From NCBI GenBank assembly GCA_958510825.1, contig OY294045.1, positions 12,947,916 through 13,011,915 on the forward strand: a stretch of DNA of 64,000 bases, written 5' to 3'. The position numbers and the translations under genes were made by a program. The stretch comes from Brachypterus glaber. Lineage: Eukaryota > Arthropoda > Insecta > Coleoptera > Kateretidae. Under the pieces are notes generated by a model that did no database searches, was not told where the DNA came from, and worked only from the letters and a program-made list of their open reading frames with translations. Below, in pieces: positions 56,605-64,000 of the stretch. Numbering within the stretch: the stretch's first letter is position 1; each line of letters starts with the position of its first letter.

Positions 56605-58782
56605 TTAGGTAAGATAAGATAAGATAAGATAAGATGAGTTTATTGTTTAAATTATTATGTTTTACAATGCATCTATTATTAACAATAAACCATATAATCA
56701 CAAAAAGCTTTCGCTTGTGCGTGATGAAAAAAAAGGAATATAAATTATACATATATAAGTATTAGAATATAAAAAAAAAAAATGCTTAAAAAAAAATTAA
56801 AAATTAAGACTAAAAAAAAAAAAACACACACGCTTCCATACGTACATACATAAAATCACATCCACGCACCATCTATGCTTTTTTATAAAATAATTCAATT
56901 TGTTTCGTTTGAGGTAGGTAAATATGGGAAAAACAGTGTCCTTTGCAGTATCTGTAATTCAAATAAAAATTAGTTTTTTATAATGACTTTGTTATGAATA
57001 AAATCTTTGGGCATAGCCATTATATATTTTTTGCAGTTTTTGCTAAAAATATGTTGTGTTCTAGAATTTTTAATATCCAAAGGTAGTGTATTATATAGTC
57101 TAGGTCCCAAAAAATTTAAGTTACTCTGTCCGAGCGTTTTCGTAGCAGTTTTAGTTTTGTATTCATTTTTATGTCTAGTTGTATAATTATGTGCATTTGG
57201 GGTTAATAGTTTAGTATTTTTGTGAACAAAGTTGCATATTTTGTGAAAATAATTTTGACGGCTATCAAAGACCTGGACTTCATTAAAAATTTGATCCGAC
57301 GAATAGGAGTATGGTTTGTTAAAGATAGTTTTAAGTATCTTTTTTTGAATTACATCCAATTGATTAAGGTGGGTACTTTGAACGCCACCCCAACCAATTA
57401 TTCCATAAGTTAAGTGTGGGCCTACTAGACTTGTATAGAGCATTTCAAGCTGTCTCACATCTAAGAAGTCTCTTAAGTTTCTGAACAAGTATAATAAGCT
57501 TCTCATTTTTTTAACAACATAGTTTATATGGTGATTCCACTTAAGGTGACTGTCCAACATAATACCTAGGTATTTAATGCTCTCTGATATATTTATTTTT
57601 AGCGGATTTTGTTGAGCTATATTAAGTGTTTTGTACAATGGTAGGGACGATTTATAGGAACCAAAGGGAATAAAATATGTTTTTTCAAAATTAATAGTTA
57701 GTAGCTGATTATCGAACCATTCCTTAATCAGCAGAAAGTCAGTCTCAGCCACATTCCTAAGCTCGCTCCAGCTGTCCGCACTGTAGACTAGTACCGTATC
57801 ATCAGCAAAGCTTATAATGAAAGCTTTACTTTTTAACAGGAACATGTTATTTATATAGATGAGGAAGAGCAGAGGACCCAGAACAGTCCCCTGTGGCACG
57901 CCACATTGGATCGCTCTAAAGTCACTTATTTCTCCCACCCGTACTGCCTGTTTCCTGTCAGTTAAGTAGCTTTCAAATAGGCTGAGTGATGTACCTCTTA
58001 TGCCTAGTTCTTCTAAAGATTTTAAAAGAAGAGCATGATCTACAGTATCGAACGCTTTTGCGAGATCAAGAAATATGGCGAGACAAGGTTTTGTTGCATC
58101 AATATTTTGATATATAACATCTGTCAGACACGCAATGGCGTCTTCCGTGGATTTTCCTTCCTGGAACCCGAACTGCCTGTCTGACAGTATGTTATATTTT
58201 TTTATGAAATTAAGCAGTCTATATTTTAATATTTTTTCAAAAATTTTTGCAACATTGCTGATTAAGGAGATTGGTCGGTAATTCAGCACGTCTAACTTGT
58301 CTCCTTTCTTAAATATTGGTACAATAACACTATTTTTAAATGCCATAGGTACTATGCCTATTTTAAAGATTTGATTTATTAGAAAAGCCACAGGTTCCTC
58401 AATATAGTCAACAATCTTTTTTAGTGTAACAGACTGTATTTGATCCATACCAGCAGAACATTTAGACTTTAATGAAACAATAAATTTTCGGACTTCGTGC
58501 CGGTTAGTTTCAAGCAAAACAAATGAATTTGAATTTTTTTTAGATGGACCTTTATATTTTTCGTTTCTTTTTATCTTGGATGCTAGCTTTTTTCCTACCT
58601 CTGAGAATCTTTTGTTAAAAATATTAGCAACAGTTGTTTTGTTTGTAATTTGTACTTTATTTTCGTTATTAATTGCGTTAATTTTATTATCTCCTAATTT
58701 CTTATTTGTGAGTTTATTAAAAATTGACCAAATATCTTTTGAACTTGTTTTATTAGTTTCTAGCACCTGTTTGAATTTCTAG
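56605..58782 (-). mobile_element. 5'-truncated non-LTR retrotransposon with intact RT ORF
   Basis: On - the element runs from a stop-delimited start at about 58782 through the 598-codon ORF (58766-56970) and a roughly 340-bp A/T-rich UTR to an (ATCTT)n tail at 56605-56634. No endonuclease or ORF1 remains. The RT blocks and the pentanucleotide tail suit the CR1/Jockey-type assemblage. The intact RT frame points to a fairly recent insertion. Confidence 0.85.
56970..58766 (-). CDS. LINE ORF2 C-terminal portion: reverse transcriptase (598 aa)
   Basis: RT domain in order: IVPIFKKGDK and NYRPISLISNVAKIFEKIL (residues about 148-180), FGFQEGKST (199-207), domain A FLDLAKAFDTVDH with the catalytic Asp (232-244), GVPQGTVLGPLLF (289-301), catalytic FADD (320-323), then IKYLGIMLDSHLKW (397-410) and the C-terminal region with LYNTLP (557-562). 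All catalytic aspartates are present. The N-terminal endonuclease and linker are missing. TAG lies in frame just upstream of KFKQVLETNK, so the first Met shown is not a true start. Role: copying of LINE RNA at the target nick. The enzyme may retain RT sites but the copy cannot mobilise itself. The relic at 41883-42830 is a relative. Confidence 0.9.
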   Translation of the reverse strand: MLETNKTSSKDIWSIFNKLTNKKLGDNKINAINNENKVQITNKTTVANIFNKRFSEVGKKLASKIKRNEKYKGPSKKNSNSFVLLETNRHEVRKFIVSLKSKCSAGMDQIQSVTLKKIVDYIEEPVAFLINQIFKIGIVPMAFKNSVIVPIFKKGDKLDVLNYRPISLISNVAKIFEKILKYRLLNFIKKYNILSDRQFGFQEGKSTEDAIACLTDVIYQNIDATKPCLAIFLDLAKAFDTVDHALLLKSLEELGIRGTSLSLFESYLTDRKQAVRVGEISDFRAIQCGVPQGTVLGPLLFLIYINNMFLLKSKAFIISFADDTVLVYSADSWSELRNVAETDFLLIKEWFDNQLLTINFEKTYFIPFGSYKSSLPLYKTLNIAQQNPLKINISESIKYLGIMLDSHLKWNHHINYVVKKMRSLLYLFRNLRDFLDVRQLEMLYTSLVGPHLTYGIIGWGGVQSTHLNQLDVIQKKILKTIFNKPYSYSSDQIFNEVQVFDSRQNYFHKICNFVHKNTKLLTPNAHNYTTRHKNEYKTKTATKTLGQSNLNFLGPRLYNTLPLDIKNSRTQHIFSKNCKKYIMAMPKDFIHNKVIIKN

Positions 58783-58863
58783 TTTAAACATAGTTCTAGT
58801 TCTAAAAATAGATGGCGCACAAATATACATCAATCTAATGATCTTACTTCTAAAGTGAATAAA

Positions 58864-59240
58864 GATTTTACTTTCCCCAAGGAAAGTTTTGCATTGGTAA
58901 AAAAAATTCGAAAAAAAATTATTGCTTTTTTTACGTTTCTGGACGTTTTATATCCAAAACATTTGGCTGTTAGTAGGTCTGTCAGTCTGTCGGTCTATCC
59001 ATCTGTCGGTCTGTCTGTTTGTCGGTCTATCGATTTTTCGGTCTGTCGATCTGTCGGTCTGTCGGTCTCTCGGTATGTCGGTCTGTGCAAGAAGGCTTCG
59101 GGCTAAAGAATTCAAATTTGGACCACACGGTTATTATCCAAAGTTCTCGGCTGTAATTATTTTTGGTAAAAATCGGATTGGAGTAAGGAGGTAAAATGGG
59201 GTAAAAACAATTTTTTTCAAAAACATTTTTTTTCAATTTA
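58864..59240 (-). mobile_element. Element B, copy 3 (GACA-tract element)
   Basis: On + it starts with the terminal hairpin ACTTTCC-CCAA-GGAAAGT (58870-58887), then 'acgtttctggacgttttata', a long degenerate (GTCT/GTCG)n tract at about 58975-59090, 'caaatttggaccaca', and 'ggtaaaatggggtaaaaac'. This is the exact reverse of 15640-16045. ORFs that span the tract in all frames are artefacts of the tetranucleotide repeat. Confidence 0.7.
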
Positions 59241-60502
59241 AAATTACAAAGACCTGTTGTAATATTGTAAAAATGCTAAATAATTTCACAAATTTTTATG
59301 TAATATCACAGGAAAATGTTGTGAAATTACAAAAAAATAATTTTTATGAATTTACAAGATTACAACGCACTTTAGTTAAATTACAAAGTTGATATGTAAT
59401 ATTACTAACAACATCGGTGGCATTAAATAACCAACTATATTGTTAGTAATTTCACAAAACAATTTTTAGAGTGTATTCAGCATCCCAATATATATAAGAA
59501 TAGGTGGGTCTTAACAGCACCAGCACAGATAACTTTTTTTTTGTGGGCCTTTGTTATTACAGAAATTATATATTTAATTAATTATAATAATTTTTGCATC
59601 TTTCATTCTTTAGTATTTTAAATTATAGGTGTACAGTATTTCTTCCACTACTAAACTGCAAAGTGTATAATAAATCAAAATAAAATAGGTAAAAATGATA
59701 ACGGAAAATTTTAAATTTATAGCTTTTTATAATGGTCAAGCGTGTTTTAAACAAAGTAGACTTTATAATAATACAACCTCTCTAGTTTGTGATTTATTTC
59801 AGTTTTATTCAATATTTATACTTAAATATAATGATATTGTGATGAATGAACCTATGGCATGCAGCAACAACTTTTTAAGATATAAATTGTGTATTTCTGT
59901 ATAAATATGCATTTGTTAGTTATTTGTTTAGTTTTGTAATAGAAAATTCAAGTTGCTTATAAATATAAAGTGGGTAGAATAGAATTTTTTTTTTACACAG
60001 CTATGTACAGTAGGTCTAAAGTTTCCTAGGGAACTTATGACCTACTTCTTAATTTGACAGCCATTGATAATAAATACCCCGTTGTGTGTAAATATTTTGT
60101 ACTTGTTTTTGTGTTTAATAAGCTGCTTTATGTATTCTTTAATAATTTTGCATATAATGCACATTTTTTGTTGCACTGTGATAAAATCCAAATATAATAT
60201 TATTAGGGAATTTTCTTTTTGGGTTGGTATTGAAGACCTAAATTTATGTTGCCTAACTTTTGGGTAAAAAGTTGCAAAAATCGCAGTTTTGAGTAAAACA
60301 TTTGGGAAAATCTCAATCTTTATTCATAATTTTTTTTTTCTGTTTTGAACACTAAAGACCTAGTTCGCATACTAGGTGCATAATAAACTATTATATTTAT
60401 AAATTGCCTGTTTAGAAAGGCTTAATTTTAATATGGTTAAGATAATTAATAACACTGTGCGACAAAATCGAGTTTGAACTTTTAGGCAAGCGATCTGTCA
60501 GC
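59241..60502. other. AT-rich intergenic, nothing recognised
   Basis: 59250-59470 is rich in 'taatatta' and 'aaattacaaa' words with a small 'gttagtaat' inverted pair. No gene. ORFs at 59695 and 60064 lack family features. Confidence 0.35.
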
Positions 60503-61481
60503 GCTACTTTAGGTCATTTAAGCATTTTTTTTTAATTTATAGTTTTCAGCTCACGCTAATATACAAGACCCATTTTTTAGCGTTTCATAACTTTGAGGTG
60601 AATTCCTATCTAAAGACATGAAAAAAAGTTTATATAAATGTATGTCCAAAAATAATTTGTAAGGGATGTACGGTCCTTTAGTGACAGGCCCTCAAATTAG
60701 ATTTTCATTTAATATCTTAAGAATCCTCTGAGCTACAGAAATGAGTTTATGCATGTGTTTTTATATAAACAAGGCCTATTAATACATACTATTTTCATGT
60801 GGTAATTTAAGCCAGCGGCAGGCCAAACCGGAAGGCCCAAGCACTTTTTTGCCCAATTATTTTTTCAGCCTAAATTTTTTGCTGTTTTCTAGTTTAAATA
60901 TAATTCTATAGATAAAAATAGATTAAAAGGTCATATGATGTAATGATCTAAGACTTACTGTTTACGAGAAAAATGCAATTAAAAGTAATATCTTAAGCTT
61001 TATTGACTAAAAATCATATCGATAAAAAAGCAATATACGATTCAGAGTAAAGATTTTTATGTAAAGGATCATATTCAACCTAAAAAACAGCAAAAAAGTT
61101 AAGCTGAAAAAAGAATTGGGCAAAAAAGTGATTGAGTCTTCCCTTTTGGTCCGCCCTTGACTAAATTAAAAACACGAAAATAGTGCCTATATATTAATAG
61201 TCCTTGTTGATATAAAAACACATACATAAACTCATTTCTGTAGCTCAAAGGGTTCCTGAGATATTAAACGAAAATCTAATTTGCGGGCCTGCCACTGAAG
61301 GACCGTAGCTCCCTTACGAAGCATTTTTGGACCTAAGTTTATATGAACTTTTTTTTATGTCTTTTGATAGAAATTCGCCTTCCAAAGTTATGAAACTCTA
61401 ACTTTGTAAAATAGGTCTTGCATATTAGGGTGCATTAGAAACTTTAAATTAAAAAAAATGGCTTAAATGATCTAAAGTAGT
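60503..61481. mobile_element. Large foldback H (CTACTTTAGGTCATTTAAG ends)
   Basis: About 980-bp palindrome: 'ctactttaggtcatttaag', 'ctaatatacaagaccc' and 'tttcataactttga' are mirrored at the right. The inner order ('gaaaaaaagtttatataaa', 'gtaagggatgtacggtcc', 'agcacttttttgccca', 'acgagaaaaatgcaatta') follows that of foldbacks G and I although the termini are unrelated. Noncoding. Confidence 0.8.
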
Positions 61482-61938
61482 GAAACCCCTTGGGGACTCG
61501 ACTATAGTGGTCCTAAATTAACCACTGACCTTGAGAGATCTCTTGAACAAAAATTTTAGTCTCATAGTGTATTTAATTATTATTTATCTAAACCTCAATT
61601 ATACCTAATTATTTAATTTTTATAATGACATTATCTCAATAAAACAGCTGTGCGAAAAGGAGACTCTGTAGGTAACATTCAGATCGACTTCGAGATAAAA
61701 ATATCATTTAACAGTAAAAATATGTTTAACATCCTGTCGTTATAAGGATCTGATAATTATTTTTACATTTTATTAACACTTTATATCTTTAAAACAACAA
61801 AATATTTAATAATTACCATAATTTCATTGATACTGATGGACAGGTGTGTGATACAGTATCACTGATATTACTAAGAATATAATAATGATAAAAACTAATT
61901 TTAGGGCGATTACGGTTGCCAGCCTTGCTCTTTGATTA
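61482..61938. other. AT-rich intergenic, nothing recognised
   Basis: No feature supported. Confidence 0.4.
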
Positions 61939-62014
61939 CAGGTCGACTCGAAAAATAGTACTTTTCCGAGACCATTTATAGATCAAGGAAAAGTACCATT
62001 TTCCGGGAGACCTG
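61939..62014. mobile_element. 76-bp hairpin MITE (CAGGTC ends, TA-flanked)
   Basis: CAGGTCGACTCGAAAAATAG with 'tacttttcc' faces 'ggaaaagtac' and CATTTTCCGGGAGACCTG, with TA on both sides. A lone similar end 'caggtcaggtccagg' follows a TA at about 62491. Confidence 0.7.
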
Positions 62015-63041
62015 TATACTATATTATTCGCAACTGTTTTTTTTTTAAATATTTTTTTTATAACCTAGATATTTGAATTCAAATGAAGAAAATAATACTA
62101 TAATACTTTTTTAGTTCTTTTCATATTTACCACAAATATTTTTTTTCTGCATTTCACAAGAAAAGCACAATAATACTAGAACTAAAGTTCTACATACGCG
62201 TAACCCAAATAAACAACCACAAAAAACATTTGTTGATGCTCACAAGGCACCGTTAATAACATTTATTATCCTTCTCAGTCTCAAAAGTAAAAAACGTACT
62301 AAAACTGTACATTTTAGTTTTTAAACGAAATGTATTAGATTATATTCGTGTTTATCATGACAACAGCAGTTCAGCCATCTTGCTTTAAGCATTAATAATG
62401 ATATTTTAATCGGTGGCGCCATCTAGCGAGAATTAATGATTTAAATTGCAGACCAGTATTAATTAGTTTACTGGTCTCTATTTTTCATTACAGGTCAGGT
62501 CCAGGCGTAGAAAATAGTGGGACAAGAAATCACGTACTTCCCAAACTTTATTAATACATGTAATGTATGTATTACATAAACGGTTGCGAATAAAACAATT
62601 TTTCGACCTTGTATCATAAACTACTATTTTATCAGTTAAATAGAAAGAAGATAAATATTGTCCAACACAAAGAGTTACAATGTTTTAAAGAGCATCTAAT
62701 ATATCCTAGTTTGCGTCATGAAAATCCACGTTAAATAATTTAATAAATAAATCTTAGGTGAAGAGCGAGTTTTAAGCATAAAGAGGCGCGAAGTAAAGTT
62801 GGCAATAAAAAGAAAACGCCGCAACGAAACTTAAGCAGGAAAGTAAATATTACACACATGAGTGTAACTTTATTATCCCGTATCCTTTGGCACACAGTGG
62901 GTCAAACTGAATTTCTAGAAGGACAAAATTCTAAAAAATTCAGTATTACCTTAAAATAATCTGTTGATAACGAGAAAAATAGTTACAAAAATCTAAAACT
63001 TAAAAGAGCATTTTTTTAAAATTACTCTTTTAAAAGGGGTA
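62015..63041. other. Intergenic, one short hairpin
   Basis: GACCAGTA (62451) pairs with TACTGGTC (62469). Otherwise nothing was recognised. Confidence 0.35.
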
Positions 63042-63364
63042 CACTGTAAAAACTGCATGTAAAATAATGCAAAAATACATGAATTTACATAGTACGGAAT
63101 AGTAAATTTACTATTCTGGACTATGCATAATTCATGAATTTATGTAAAAGAATGTAAAATAATGTAATAATGTAAAATAATGTAAAATAATGTAAAAGAA
63201 TGTAAAAGAATGTAAAAGAATGTAAAAGAATGTAAAAGAATGTGAAAGAATGTAAAAGAATGTAAAAGAATGTAAAAGAATGTAAAAGAATGTAAAATAA
63301 TGTAAAATAATGTAAAAAAATATATTTACATTGATTTACATATTTTTACATGTTTTTGCAATGT
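63042..63364. mobile_element. Element with CACTGTAAAAAC ends and internal 10-bp array
   Basis: CACTGTAAAAACTGCATGTA at the left faces TTTTACATGTTTTTGCAATG at the right. The interior has a perfect-looking 'tagtaaatttacta' palindrome at about 63100 and a decamer array. TA precedes it. No TA follows directly. Confidence 0.6.
63138..63318. repeat. 10-bp tandem repeat (AATGTAAAAG)n
   Basis: About 17-18 consecutive units of AATGTAAAAG or AATGTAAAAT. The central units are nearly identical. Confidence 0.9.
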
Positions 63365-63775
63365 CGGATTATGTTATTTTAAGATGCACATGCGCTTTGG
63401 ACAAGAGGCGTCGCATCATGAGACGGACCGTTTAATATTGTTATTGTTAGAGAGATAGCGATGCATGCTGCCAGGTTAAAGTGTTAAAAGTGTAAAAAAA
63501 GGTAAATCTTATTTATGTACGATAATTAAATGCTTTATTTGTGGTCTAAAATTTACGTTCATTATAAATTACGATGTTTATCAACCAATAGATCTTTAAA
63601 GAAAGATGTAAGCAGTTTATACTCGTACTAAGGGTGCAAATCGTTTGGACTTTTTTTATTAAACCAAATGAACTTCACGCTACGATATTTCAAAAAAGCT
63701 TTACCACAGAGACTTGTAATTGGGAACAAACATTTTCTAAGTAGTAAATATTTTTTTTTCAAATTTCAAGTCCAA
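63365..63775. other. Spacer, nothing recognised
   Basis: A 'gcgatgcatgctgcc' patch near 63455 is slightly GC-rich. No gene seen. Confidence 0.35.
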
Positions 63776-63950
63776 ACCATTCTGGACTATGTAATTTTTA
63801 GCGTTCCGGTCAATGCAAAATATTACCATTCTGGACTATGTAATTTTTACCGTTCCGGTCTGTGCAAAATATTACCATTATGGACTATGTAATTTTTACC
63901 ATTCCGGTCTATGGCAACATATTACCATTTACGAAATATGTAATTTAATG
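63776..63950 (+). repeat. 49-bp tandem repeat
   Basis: Units begin at 63776, 63825, 63874 and 63924 (the last partial), each with 'accattctggactatgtaat' or a close variant, then 'ttttaccgttccggtc' and 'gcaaaatatt'. The 'ttctggactatg' word also occurs at about 63111 inside the neighbouring CACTGTAAAAAC element. Confidence 0.9.
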
Positions 63951-64000
63951 TAATTTATTGCATGTGCCAACTTTAAGCTCTGTAAAAATTTAAACATGTC

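Noticed and set aside
58855..59236. Three overlapping ORFs rich in Ser-Val-Cys-Arg or Thr-Asp-Arg
   Set aside because: They translate the degenerate GTCT/GTCG tract of element B in different frames. A tetranucleotide tract is bound to be open in several frames.

Overview
The window looks like a gene-poor, strongly AT-rich stretch of an animal genome, most likely an insect. I infer this from the dense mix of LINE relics, a tRNA-derived SINE and DNA-transposon derivatives. I cannot name the species. No host protein-coding gene, rRNA or ordinary tRNA could be supported. One assembly gap of 200 N lies at 18339-18538.

Nearly everything recognisable is transposable-element material. There are five non-LTR retrotransposon remnants. 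One is a frameshifted 5'-truncated copy on + (about 11104-13268). One is a 5'-truncated copy on - with an intact 598-residue reverse-transcriptase ORF (56970-58766). Two are older minus-strand fragments (20816-21260 and 41883-42830). One is an RNase H / Cys-rich C-terminal fragment on + (48351-49075). A tRNA-headed SINE lies at 48060-48300 on -.

The dominant component is a large set of non-autonomous palindromic ('foldback') elements, many flanked by TA: 993, 3641, 4893, 13618, 24460, 25709, 28953, 34220, 35878, 37683, 38912, 39511, 40475, 46139, 51102, 51735, 54395 and 60503. Several are nested in one another. In three separate cases the same core carries different terminal modules. One family has arms built from a 16-bp tandem repeat. 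One palindrome is about 1.9 kb with very similar arms.

A second recurring component is a group of elements (here A, B and C) that share a body plan: a conserved sentence around 'gttatcgtg', a degenerate (GACA)n tract, a T-rich stretch and a small terminal hairpin. C also carries a minisatellite of about 100 bp. A hAT-like insertion with a near-perfect 8-bp target duplication (30750-32085) and a piggyBac-like MITE with TTAA ends (32427-32796) are well delimited.

Layout: 1-11 kb holds scattered repeats and two long direct repeats; 11-18 kb a LINE followed by stacked repeats; 18-30 kb palindromes including the 1.9-kb one; 30-41 kb the densest nesting; 41-50 kb LINE, SINE and TA-flanked elements; 51-59 kb the 16-bp-repeat foldbacks, satellite-like MITEs and the best LINE; 59-64 kb one more large palindrome and two short-period tandem arrays. 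There is no operon or pathway logic here. The interest is in how these elements are built, nested and rearranged.
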